Source: an uncultured Flavobacteriaceae bacterium (GTDB lineage Bacteria; Bacteroidota; Bacteroidia; Flavobacteriales; Flavobacteriaceae). From it: a stretch of 35,904 bases of DNA. Within the stretch, counting starts at the first letter, position 1; every line of letters starts with the position of its first letter. Under the pieces are notes generated by a model. The model searched no databases and was not told the origin of the DNA. It saw nothing but the letters and a program-made list of their open reading frames with translations. This document shows, in pieces, positions 15,357-23,797 of the stretch. The stretch covers positions 1-35,904 of the forward strand of contig CALGUD010000128.1 in the NCBI GenBank assembly GCA_937901915.1, in the 5' to 3' direction. Made by a program: the position numbers and the translations under genes.

Positions 15357-15746
15357 GAAATATCCTGTTAAAATTGTCTGCCATCCCGGGTATAAAAATC
15401 AAATCAGTTTTGGCAACGTACTTGATGATTTTATAAGGTTTAACATTTACAATCCCCGCCAAATTCTGCCTGGTCTCCCACTCCGACCTTTCAATTTGAT
15501 AGGTCGGTCATTCCCTTTACCTATCTGGAAGGAGCTTGAATTAATATTTCTTAAGCTTAGACAATGCAGGATCATACAACATGTTTGTTTGGCTATCCGG
15601 GGAAATGATACAAATATGTTTCATCACTTCTTTTTACAAGACCACCTGTTTCCCTTATCCAAATCAACCCATAAAATAGTCTATTTTACCACTCTCCAAT
15701 GTCGTTATTTGATAATATATTTGTAGGACTTACAAATATAATTATT
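15357..15746. other. Gene-poor stretch with a strong hairpin and a -7 box
   Basis: I find no convincing gene. A hairpin at 15483-15507 pairs CCGACCT with AGGTCGG and continues for 3 bp after one mismatch. The minus strand around 15365-15465 has a short open stretch (containing KPYKIIKYVAKTDLIF) that looks like a gene remnant I cannot name. TATATTTG at 15716-15723 fits the -7 consensus and lies 24 bp before the SRPBCC pseudogene start. Confidence 0.45.
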
Positions 15747-16190
15747 ATGGAAAAACAAAACTTTAGCACAACGATTTTCGTTGATCAGTCACCTCAGGAG
15801 ATATTCAATGCTGTTAATAATGTTCGAGCTTGGTGGTCGGAAACCATCAAGGGGAATACTGCTGGCCTTCATGATGAATTTATGGTTGACTTCGATTCAC
15901 ATTGGTGGGCATTTAAAATTATTGAAACTGTCCCTAATCAAAAAGTGGTATGGCAGGTTAGTGGCAGCTATATGCCCTGAAACGAAGATAAGCACGAGTG
16001 GACCGGTACGACGCTTCGTTTTGAAATTTCTCCAGACGGTGCTCAAACGAAGTTAAGGTTTACACATGTAGGTTTAGTTCCGAAATTTTCTTGCTTCGAG
16101 AGCTGCTCTAAGGGATGGACTGGTTACATCAATATAAGCCTAAAAAATTTAATAACCACAGGTCTCGGTACCCCCGACTATCCTTATTAG
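15747..16190 (+). pseudogene. SRPBCC/AHSA1-like protein gene interrupted by an in-frame TGA
   Basis: From the ATG at 15747 the frame reads MEKQNFSTTIFVDQSPQEIF and on to VVWQVSGSYMP, then TGA at 15978-15980 (codon 78). The same frame then continues without any other stop through NEDKHEWTGTTLRFEI, FTHVGLVP and GWTGYI to TAG at 16188, 148 codons in all. This is the usual size and layout of START-like AHSA1/SRPBCC ligand-binding proteins. The TGA probably replaces a TGG tryptophan codon. Recent inactivation, sequencing error or readthrough are all possible; I annotate it as a pseudogene. Confidence 0.82.
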
Positions 16191-16231
16191 ACAGAGATAC
16201 AAGATATAATTTTTTAATTATTAATGTGGGC

Positions 16232-16318
16232 GAGCGAAGGAGGGCTTCTTGTTCTCCGAAGCTTTAGCATAGGATAATTTATTCTAATTCATTTCTTATT
16301 TTCTTACTAACCGGAGGC
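16232..16318 (+). repeat. Partial fourth copy of the 140-bp repeat
   Basis: It begins inside hairpin a at GAGCGAAGGAGGGCTTCTT, continues through the CCGAAGCTTTAGC hairpin region, and ends at CCGGAGGCC. Hairpin c is lost. It starts with nearly the same 12 bases at which the truncated third unit (15344-15355) stops. Confidence 0.75.
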
Positions 16319-16622
16319 CATACTTTAAGTTTGAAGATTTCGAAAACAACCAATTAATATCTATTATATAATCATCGATTTGCCTATTTTAAAAGAATAA
16401 GAACCACAAAACCACCACCTCTCCATCCACCTACGCCGGCTGGGACTCTCCCGATTATTCGGGGCTCAAGGAGGAGAGCCAAAAAATGGTTTTATATGAA
16501 ATATTAATAAAGAGGAAGGAGGGGTAGGTGTAATCAATAATACTCAGCTAAAACTTAAACGATAAATTTACTCTTGGGGTTATATACCCTCAAAAAAGCC
16601 CCCCATATAGATAGCAACTTTA
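16319..16622. other. Intergenic stretch with a nested palindrome at 16450-16480
   Basis: No gene is seen. A GC-rich structure contains CCCGA/TCGGG (16450-16463) within wider arms related to GGCTCTCC/GGAGAGCC. It resembles the palindromes inserted in the tRNA fragments. A run of C at 16600-16605 lies close to the 3' end of the small membrane gene that follows. Confidence 0.5.
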
Positions 16623-17018
16623 TTAATTGTCGAGGTTTTTAAAAAATGCGTTGGCATTCCTTTCATTTTTATAACCATCAAAAATTTGTAAAGGAAATCC
16701 ACTTACAGAAAGAAAATCAATTTCTTTAGAAGGTGCAATTTTTATCCTTATGATTTCACACCATGACCAAAATGATGGATACGTAATTGCTCTGAACTCA
16801 TTTTTGTCTTTATTATACCTAATTCGTTTAAAATTGGACTTCTTCATTGCTTTTTCAATGGTATTAAAAACTCCTTTCCCATTTTCGATAATATTTAATT
16901 TTCTTTTATCCTTATATCGAGAAGTTATATAAAACTCTTTTTCAACAATAATTCTTCTTAAAATAATTAATACGATTATAATAGTACTAACTAAAATTAA
17001 TCTATAAACAAAATCCAT
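16623..17018 (-). CDS. Small membrane-anchored protein, paralogue B (unknown function)
   Basis: 131 aa with one N-terminal membrane helix (about residues 4-22) and a basic, mostly soluble remainder. I do not recognise a domain. It is a clear paralogue of the next upstream gene (17029-17421): both share TSR at about 33, the pattern KAMK(K/A)S.F.RIR(Y/F)NK(D/E)K.EF.AIT.P(S/T)FWS near residues 58-86, and the ending FPLQ(I/V)FD..KNERNAN. The C-terminal domain is predicted to lie in the cytoplasm or periplasm, which I cannot decide. The two genes are 10 bp apart and likely co-transcribed. Confidence 0.75.
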   Translation of the reverse strand: MDFVYRLILVSTIIIVLIILRRIIVEKEFYITSRYKDKRKLNIIENGKGVFNTIEKAMKKSNFKRIRYNKDKNEFRAITYPSFWSWCEIIRIKIAPSKEIDFLSVSGFPLQIFDGYKNERNANAFFKNLDN

Positions 17019-17028
17019 AATTATTTTA

Positions 17029-17421
17029 TTAATTGACGTTTAATTTTTTGTAGAATTTATTTGCATTCCTTTCATTTTTAAACCAGTCGAAAACCTGTAA
17101 AGGAAAAGCACATTTTGATATGAATTCTATTTCCGTACTGCCTTTTAACTTAACTCTTACGATCTCCGAAAAAGACCAAAAGGTAGGATGCGTAATGGCA
17201 TAAAATTCTTTCTTTTCCTTATTAAACCTTATACGTAAAAATTTTGATGCCTTCATTGCATTTTTAACGCTATCTATGAGTTCTTTTTCAGAACTGTTAA
17301 AACTTCTGCTGTCTATGTGCCGGCTTGTAAAGGAAAAATCCTTTTTAAAAATGATTCTCCACAAATATATAAGGAGAGCAAGGACAATAGGGATTAAAAG
17401 AATTTTATAATAAATATTCAT
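17029..17421 (-). CDS. Small membrane-anchored protein, paralogue A (unknown function)
   Basis: 130 aa with an N-terminal membrane helix (about residues 5-25) and the same 100-residue domain as its neighbour, including AITHPTFWSFSEIVRVKLKG and FPLQVFDWFKNERNAN. No known family comes to mind. The pair arose by tandem duplication and has diverged considerably while keeping the aromatic and basic motifs, which argues that both are under selection. A TATATTTA box with an upstream TTTT at 18 bp spacing is visible on the minus strand about 35 bp before the ATG. Confidence 0.75.
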   Translation of the reverse strand: MNIYYKILLIPIVLALLIYLWRIIFKKDFSFTSRHIDSRSFNSSEKELIDSVKNAMKASKFLRIRFNKEKKEFYAITHPTFWSFSEIVRVKLKGSTEIEFISKCAFPLQVFDWFKNERNANKFYKKLNVN

Positions 17422-17513
17422 GGTATTTAAAAATGGTTTTTAACTCTGAATTTGCATAAATATATAGATTATTTCTTACACGAAAATATTGAGATGATGA
17501 AGTGGTGGATCTC

Positions 17514-18800
17514 TTACCTTTTATCAATCACAACAACAGGTTTCCTACTGAGTTTAGGGAATCGTAATTCATCAATGATTTTACTGTCGTGAAATTCTAT
17601 TTTAGGCAGCACCCTTAATTTTGCCCTGAAGTGATCCTTTATGTTTTGCAATAGTTCTTCAGTTGGGTGTGAGACGGCCATTTTTATACAGATTTCATCG
17701 GTACCAATTGTATTGTGGGAAATTTCTATGACAAAATTTTCAACTTCATTAAAATCATTTAAGATATTCTCCATTGCCGGCGGATATAAAGTTGTACCCT
17801 TGTATTTTATCATTTGCTTTTTCCTGCCTATCACAGGGCCTAAACGCAATGTATTTCTGCCACATTTACAGGGTTCAGTATGGACTTTTACAATGTCGCC
17901 TGTTTTAAAACGCAATAAGGGCATCGTTTCTACCCCCAGCGTGGTAATGGTAAGCTGTCCCTCTTCTCCCTCGGGAACCAGGTTGTTATTATCATCTAAA
18001 ACCTCCACAATAATCAATTCCGGATGATGATGTCCTCCTTGCTGATGTTTACATTCTGTAAAAGCTGTATTCATTTCAGTAGAGGCATAGGTAGAATATA
18101 ATTCTATATCCCATTTCTCTTTAATTTTCCGGGAAAGTGTATTGAAGGAGAAATCTTGCTCCCTGAGTGATTCACCGATACAAATAGCTCCCTTTACCCC
18201 TGAATTGTGTAAATCAATTCCATGTACTTCTGCATAATCTATAAGTTTGAGCAAAAAAGAGGGTACAACAATTAAATAAGTAGGTTTAAATTTTAAAATA
18301 GAATCCCATTGCAGTTCGGGGATACCGGTACCTACTCTTATAATGCCTGTACCTAATTTACGGGCGCCCAAAAAATATGCCAGGCCAGCCATAAAACGCC
18401 TGTCCATGGTAGTCATAAGTTGTAAAACATCGCTTTGTTGTACACCTGCACAAGCAAGTGAAATCGCTTCATTATACGCTAAACGTTCCAGGTCTTTTTC
18501 ACTCATGGCAAAGGTAACGGGTTCTCCCAGAATACCAGATGTGGTTACGTAATCTATAATTTTTCTTTTGGAAACACAGATAAAATCATCGTTATATTTT
18601 TGTAAATCTTCTTTTTTAGTAACAGGTATTTTGGCTAGATCTTCCAGTGTATTGATATCATTCAACACAATATGGTTTTCTTTAAAAACCCGCTGATAAT
18701 AAGCAGAACGCTCATTTAAATAACTGAGAAGTTGTTTTAAGCGTTCCTCCTGAAAAACTTTGATTTCGGCTTTAGATCTTTTTTCTATTTCTGGAATCAT
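17514..18800 (-). CDS. PaaK-like acyl-CoA/ACP ligase of the aryl-polyene cluster
   Basis: A 428-aa adenylate-forming enzyme of the phenylacetate-CoA ligase type. The P-loop is VTTSGILGEPVTF, the A5 motif YSTYASTEMNTAF, and the late motif RFKTGDIVKV is followed by a CKCGRN stretch typical of the PaaK group. In aryl-polyene and flexirubin clusters such a ligase activates the aromatic starter acid and loads it on the carrier protein; that role is inferred from context. Its ATG overlaps the stop of the Ntn-hydrolase gene by 4 bp. It is the last gene of the leftward operon. Confidence 0.85.
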   Translation of the reverse strand: MIPEIEKRSKAEIKVFQEERLKQLLSYLNERSAYYQRVFKENHIVLNDINTLEDLAKIPVTKKEDLQKYNDDFICVSKRKIIDYVTTSGILGEPVTFAMSEKDLERLAYNEAISLACAGVQQSDVLQLMTTMDRRFMAGLAYFLGARKLGTGIIRVGTGIPELQWDSILKFKPTYLIVVPSFLLKLIDYAEVHGIDLHNSGVKGAICIGESLREQDFSFNTLSRKIKEKWDIELYSTYASTEMNTAFTECKHQQGGHHHPELIIVEVLDDNNNLVPEGEEGQLTITTLGVETMPLLRFKTGDIVKVHTEPCKCGRNTLRLGPVIGRKKQMIKYKGTTLYPPAMENILNDFNEVENFVIEISHNTIGTDEICIKMAVSHPTEELLQNIKDHFRAKLRVLPKIEFHDSKIIDELRFPKLSRKPVVVIDKR

Positions 18801-20476
18801 TGAGCTTTTCTTTTTGATCTTTTGATGAATTTATCAATCTCTTTTGCGTCAGCTAAGGTAGTAATTTCTTTAGTCCTGGCATTTTTAAAAGCCTCCAAAG
18901 CTTTGTTGTATTGCTTGTTTTCATAATAACATTTCCCTGCAAGGTAATACGCTTTCCAATACTCCGGGTTGTATTGTATTAACTTTTGGAGATCGTTATT
19001 GTTTATTGTATCCTTTCTTACCATGGCAGCTTCAATTTTCTTTTCCAAAATCCGGTATGCTTCATAATCCTTATAAGCCTGTGTATGAATAAAAGGGTCT
19101 TCATCAATATTTAAAGCAGGTTTTGAGACTGATATTTCTGAAGGTGCCGCTTCCCGGTTATTAAAAACTTCATTAAGGTCATACGCTACAAATTCGCCTA
19201 ACTGATACGGGTTTGAAGATACCCAGACCAGGAGTTCTTCAGGCTTAAAAACAACCGCGTGATGGGCTAAAAGTTGATTGAGTGCTTTTTCATTTCCATA
19301 ACCGATATCTTTGTCGTTTAGTCCCTCTTTGTTTCTTAGAATATCTACTGCAATTTCCGGAGATACTTTAGGATGTTCCTGTAGAAGTTCTTCCATACGG
19401 TCAAACCGGTATTGTGAATGGCTTTCTTTAATATGCTTCTTGTTCCTTTTGTCATTTGCATAGGCATCACTTTGAAAATGGTTGGAACAAATTAACCTGT
19501 TGCTATTTTCAACTTCATACACTCCGAAATTGCGGGGAGATATTTCAATCAATGCTGCTTTTTTATCTATTGCACTTCCAATAAAAATCGCTTCCGAAAC
19601 AAAAACCTCCCGATTTTTTGCAATGGCAACTGCTTCATCTATGGTAGAAGCATACTGTAAAATTTCCCGTGTTAGTATAGAAACAGGTGTTTTTGCAACT
19701 AAGGGAACCTTCGATTTTCCCGCATTTATGGTCACTGTTAACCCTTTTTCATTCATTCCGGAAACAACACCTATCATTCCGCCCCAGGTTACGGACATAA
19801 ATTTATAACCGGTTGTGGGTTTTACAAATGCGATGATTTTTTCTTCTGCAAAAGCATCTCCTGCATAAAAATCAAAATTCCGCCCAATAATTAGTTTCCC
19901 ATCTTCGGTGTTTTCTCCCCAGGCGGCAAAAGATGTACAACCTACCAAGGCCAGGTCTTGTAAAGCATGCCCGATGTCGTGGGCACCGTGGAGATACAAA
20001 GATCTTAAATATGGGGGTGCTATTTCATTAAAATCTTCTGACGCGTACCGTGATACACCATAAATTTCGGCTTTGTATTCTTTAGATATGTGTTTCCCCA
20101 ATTTTCGGTTGTACCAGGATAAAAACTTTCGCAAAAACTTTTGCTTGGATTCAGAAGGCACCAGGTCCTTAACTTTATTCAAGAAAACTGTTTCCTGCTT
20201 ATCTATTAATGAATCGGTAAGGCTCCCTGTTAAGAGTCCGCGCTCTAAAGGATCTCCTTCAATGTAAAGCTCCCATAAACCTTGATTATTTTTTGTGAGA
20301 AAATTGTTTCCGGCAACAAAAGTAGAATCATTTAACCTCGTTTTCTTAGCAATCTCCGAATTGTATTGACTAACATCAGGGAGATCATGGAGAGACTTAT
20401 TAATTCCACAGGATGTGAGCAATAATATTACAGCCCAACTGAAAACAAAAGCATATATAGAATGCTTTTTATGCAT
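18797..20476 (-). CDS. C45-type Ntn-hydrolase lipoprotein with C-terminal TPR
   Basis: A 559-aa protein starting with a lipoprotein signal (lipobox LLTSC, Cys23). The middle resembles acyl-CoA:6-aminopenicillanate acyltransferase/C45 peptidases: the nucleophile is likely Cys180 in LVGCTSFAAWG, followed by IGRNFDFY and the GMIGVVSGMNEKGL loop. A TPR-like helical repeat lies near residues 500-545. Family members self-cleave before the Cys and hydrolyse or transfer acyl groups on amides; the substrate here is unknown. It overlaps the cupin gene by 8 bp and the ligase gene by 4 bp. It may acylate or release the pigment in the envelope. Confidence 0.82.
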   Translation of the reverse strand: MHKKHSIYAFVFSWAVILLLTSCGINKSLHDLPDVSQYNSEIAKKTRLNDSTFVAGNNFLTKNNQGLWELYIEGDPLERGLLTGSLTDSLIDKQETVFLNKVKDLVPSESKQKFLRKFLSWYNRKLGKHISKEYKAEIYGVSRYASEDFNEIAPPYLRSLYLHGAHDIGHALQDLALVGCTSFAAWGENTEDGKLIIGRNFDFYAGDAFAEEKIIAFVKPTTGYKFMSVTWGGMIGVVSGMNEKGLTVTINAGKSKVPLVAKTPVSILTREILQYASTIDEAVAIAKNREVFVSEAIFIGSAIDKKAALIEISPRNFGVYEVENSNRLICSNHFQSDAYANDKRNKKHIKESHSQYRFDRMEELLQEHPKVSPEIAVDILRNKEGLNDKDIGYGNEKALNQLLAHHAVVFKPEELLVWVSSNPYQLGEFVAYDLNEVFNNREAAPSEISVSKPALNIDEDPFIHTQAYKDYEAYRILEKKIEAAMVRKDTINNNDLQKLIQYNPEYWKAYYLAGKCYYENKQYNKALEAFKNARTKEITTLADAKEIDKFIKRSKRKAQ

Positions 20477-21353
20477 TATTATATTTTTTTTTATATCTTC
20501 TATTTACTCTTTTCAGCGTGTTCTCCTCTTTATAATCTACCCACTTCTGCCCTATAATGCGACGCATCATGTTCTCAAAAGTCCTCATAAATATAATATT
20601 GGAAAAAAGTCTGGCCAACTTCTTAAAATTCCGGGGAAAAGCTCTTAAAGTAATTGAAAATCCGCCATCTAAATATGTAATATAATGCCAGTAACCACTT
20701 GGCATATACAATGCATCTCCATGCTTCATTCGCACGGATACCCCTTCTGCGAATTGTAGTGCCGGGTATTTTTCAAAATCCGGGTTATCCATATCAATAA
20801 TTTCCAGGTTATGAACGGTAAATGGTACTTTATACAGATATTTAGCCTGATCCGGCGCAAATAAGGTTATGTTCTTTGTACCATGAAAATGAAAATGCAC
20901 CAAATCGGCCAGATCCATATCGTAATGTGCCAAAACCTTTGAACCTTGTCCTCCAAAAAACATGACAGGAAGTTTTTTAAAGAAATTAAGACCAATATCG
21001 GGATAGGTAAAATCCTTAGTCAGTTCCGGCATTTTTTGAAGCACATTATAAAAAAACATTCTGAGGTCTGTGGGTTGTGTTTTTAAGATCTGGATATAAT
21101 CATACAGCTTCATTTTCTTAGCAGGCACCACCGAGTTCTTTCGCCCTTTTGTGGGTTCATTATTGTATAGCGGTACAATTTGATCTCCTGCCAAACCTTG
21201 AATATAATCCAAATTCCATTTTTTGTAAGCAGGCCAATCTTTTGCCAAATCTTCAATTAAAACCGGCCGCTGGGGCTTGTAATAATTTTTAATAAAATCT
21301 TCTTTAGTGATCGATTTTACACGTGTAACGGGTATTGTTTTTATCCTTCCCAT
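20469..21353 (-). CDS. JmjC-like cupin (cupin_8) protein
   Basis: A 294-aa protein with the layout of Fe(II)/2-oxoglutarate cupin_8 hydroxylases. It opens with the motif YKPQRPVLIEDLAKDWPA. The metal triad is HYD (His143, Asp145) and distal His223 in MPSGYWHYI. The substrate in the pigment pathway is unknown; it could hydroxylate the polyene, a carrier or a protein. It follows the MMPL gene after 2 bp and overlaps the Ntn-hydrolase start. I call the fold and metal site, not the reaction. Confidence 0.82.
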   Translation of the reverse strand: MGRIKTIPVTRVKSITKEDFIKNYYKPQRPVLIEDLAKDWPAYKKWNLDYIQGLAGDQIVPLYNNEPTKGRKNSVVPAKKMKLYDYIQILKTQPTDLRMFFYNVLQKMPELTKDFTYPDIGLNFFKKLPVMFFGGQGSKVLAHYDMDLADLVHFHFHGTKNITLFAPDQAKYLYKVPFTVHNLEIIDMDNPDFEKYPALQFAEGVSVRMKHGDALYMPSGYWHYITYLDGGFSITLRAFPRNFKKLARLFSNIIFMRTFENMMRRIIGQKWVDYKEENTLKRVNRRYKKKYNNA

Positions 21354-21355
21354 AA

Positions 21356-23797
21356 TTATTTTTCCCTGTTTGTACCCTTTACAAATAGGTAATTAAACAA
21401 TAAAGGTTGAATCGTAAAGGCGATAAACATTGCCGAAATTATCCCGATAACAGATACTAAAGAAATAGAATACAGGGCCGGGTGTTTCGCAAAAATGAGT
21501 ACCCCCACCCCTAAAATCGTAGTAATGACAGATAACAGCACGGATGTTTTATATGTTGAAAAGATTCTCGCATTCATCTCCTTTTGTTTTAAAAGGCCAT
21601 TGGTTATAAAAATACTGTAATCGATACCCAATCCAAATATAAAGGTTGAAATAATAATATTAAAAATATTAAATTCAATGTTAAATAATCCCATAATCCC
21701 GATCGTAATAAACCAGGTAATGATGATGGGGATAATGGTTATGATGGTTAGTTTTAAATTTCTGTAAAAAAGAAAAAGAAGCACCAAAACCACCAAAAAA
21801 CAATATAAAATTAATCTATTAAAATCATCCTTCAAATTCCCCAATAAGGTTTCATTTATAGCCTGACGGTCTACCACCAATGTCTGTGGGATATCTTTAA
21901 AAATGTCTTTTACTGTTTCAATATGGGGGTCATCGGATTTAACTACAGATGTGATTGTATGAAAATCGCCATCAGAAGCAATAAAATCTTCAATAACAAG
22001 GGTATTTATAGCTTTAAAATCATCTACTTCAAGAGGTTTAAAATTTTTTCCCAGTAGGGAATAAAATTCCTGGAACGTATTTGGTTTAAATCCGAGGGTC
22101 GATCCACTTTCAATTAATGTTGTTTTAGTCCTGGCTTTTCTTTCCTGTGTCCAGAATTTATCCCAGGTTTCGATTTTTTGTTTTTGTGCCACTTTGGAGG
22201 TTACCAATGCCCCCACTGAATTAAAATTAATGATGGTTCCCTTTTCCTTAAGATCTTGAAGGACCTTATAAATACTGTCATTAAATTCCAACGCAGTTTG
22301 CATTGATGATCCGTATGTAATTACGTATAAGGATTTTGAAGCCACATTCGTAATTTTATCCAATCGTAATTCAGCATCTTTTAAAGCTTTGGGTTCGTAA
22401 TTTAGTTTAGAAATATCCTGGTTAAAATGAACCTTGTTGTACGTAAACGCACTTATTACAATTAAAACAACAATGGACGTAATTATTATTTTATTTCTAC
22501 TAAAATCGTAAAGAGCGAGTTTGTCAATAAATGTTGGTTTAGAAACTTTTTTAACCGCTTCGCCTTTGTATACCTGGGGTATAAAAATAAGAGCAAAAAC
22601 GGATGCTCCTAATACACTTGCCGCTGCAAAAATACCGAGATCCTGTAATGCCTGGGAATCAACCAGTAACAAACATAAAAATGCCAAAGCAGTGGTTACA
22701 CTGCTCATTAATATAGGTTTCGCCACATTACCAAACAATTCTTCAATGGTTTCATTGTTGCGAATGTGTGTGAGGATATGGAGGGAGTAGTCCAGGGTTA
22801 CCCCTAGCAAAACCGCTCCAATACCTAATGAAATGGTTGAAATTTCATCTCTGATCAACGATAAAATCGTGATTGATAGGAGTCCGCCAAACAAGGTAGG
22901 GACAAATAAAATGATTGGTATTGCGACTTTTCTGTAAAAAAATATAAATAAGAGCATTAGTATAGTCAAAGCTATAGTAACCGTTAACTGAACGTCTTGC
23001 TTTATCTGCTTTGCGTTGGCTATAGCAATTAATGTGCCTCCAAAATACTCACTTTGTACTTTTGATTCATAGGCACTGTTTAATTCATCGCTTAGCTTAT
23101 ATAATTGGTCTGAAAAGGCTTCATTTTTACCGGTTTCACTAGAGTTGAACTTAGGCGTAATAAACAGCAATACGTTATTTTCATCCTTACTGATCAGGAA
23201 GCCGTCTTTTAAAACAAAATCATCATTTATTCCTAATTGCTTTAAATGTTTTAATGCCATTAAAGAAATACCTAACGGATCTTTAACAATTGTTTTTTTC
23301 GCAATAATCCCGGAAGGTGAGATCAGGGTTTTATAATTATCTTTTGTAAGTTTTGTAATGGAATCTTCTTGTGTTTTCCCGGATAATATTTTATAATCCT
23401 GTTGTGTGAGGAAAAGTGGAGCATTGTTATAAACAAAATCAAGGGTTTCAAAAATAGACTCATCTTCAACTTTACCTTGGATATCTTTTATAAAACTATT
23501 GGAATTTTTGTTGAGGCTGTCTAAAAATTGAGTTGCGTAATCAATCAGGTCGTCCGGGATTCCATTGGAATCCTTTTGAATATTGACAATAATTTTATCC
23601 CTGAATTCAGTTGTGTTAAGCACTTTTTGAAGTTGCTTGTTTTCAGAAGTAGCCGGTATGAGCTTTGAAATATCTTCATTAAATTTAATCTGAAAAGCAG
23701 TCCAAATAAGTCCGCTGAAAATGCATAGCATTATAAGACCATACACCCATTTGTGTGCTTTTATAATTTGATGAATTTTATAGAACAGATCATTCAT
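21356..23797 (-). CDS. MMPL/RND-family transporter
   Basis: A large inner-membrane protein (813 aa from the ATG at 23797; an upstream ATG at 23821 is possible but lies deeper inside the previous gene). Two homologous halves each have a lead helix, a large extracytoplasmic loop and a block of five helices. The motifs LGIGAVLLGVTLDYSLHILT (first half) and FIFGLGIDYSIFITNGLL (second half) are the functional helix-4 segments of the RND superfamily. MMPL proteins of aryl-polyene clusters are thought to move the lipid-linked pigment out of the inner membrane. The start overlaps the glycosyltransferase stop by 8 bp. Confidence 0.9.
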   Translation of the reverse strand: MNDLFYKIHQIIKAHKWVYGLIMLCIFSGLIWTAFQIKFNEDISKLIPATSENKQLQKVLNTTEFRDKIIVNIQKDSNGIPDDLIDYATQFLDSLNKNSNSFIKDIQGKVEDESIFETLDFVYNNAPLFLTQQDYKILSGKTQEDSITKLTKDNYKTLISPSGIIAKKTIVKDPLGISLMALKHLKQLGINDDFVLKDGFLISKDENNVLLFITPKFNSSETGKNEAFSDQLYKLSDELNSAYESKVQSEYFGGTLIAIANAKQIKQDVQLTVTIALTILMLLFIFFYRKVAIPIILFVPTLFGGLLSITILSLIRDEISTISLGIGAVLLGVTLDYSLHILTHIRNNETIEELFGNVAKPILMSSVTTALAFLCLLLVDSQALQDLGIFAAASVLGASVFALIFIPQVYKGEAVKKVSKPTFIDKLALYDFSRNKIIITSIVVLIVISAFTYNKVHFNQDISKLNYEPKALKDAELRLDKITNVASKSLYVITYGSSMQTALEFNDSIYKVLQDLKEKGTIINFNSVGALVTSKVAQKQKIETWDKFWTQERKARTKTTLIESGSTLGFKPNTFQEFYSLLGKNFKPLEVDDFKAINTLVIEDFIASDGDFHTITSVVKSDDPHIETVKDIFKDIPQTLVVDRQAINETLLGNLKDDFNRLILYCFLVVLVLLFLFYRNLKLTIITIIPIIITWFITIGIMGLFNIEFNIFNIIISTFIFGLGIDYSIFITNGLLKQKEMNARIFSTYKTSVLLSVITTILGVGVLIFAKHPALYSISLVSVIGIISAMFIAFTIQPLLFNYLFVKGTNREK

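Noticed and set aside
15496..15726. 76-aa reading frame on the plus strand in the gene-poor stretch
   Set aside because: No domain, no signal of coding composition, and it overlaps the -7 box ahead of the SRPBCC pseudogene.
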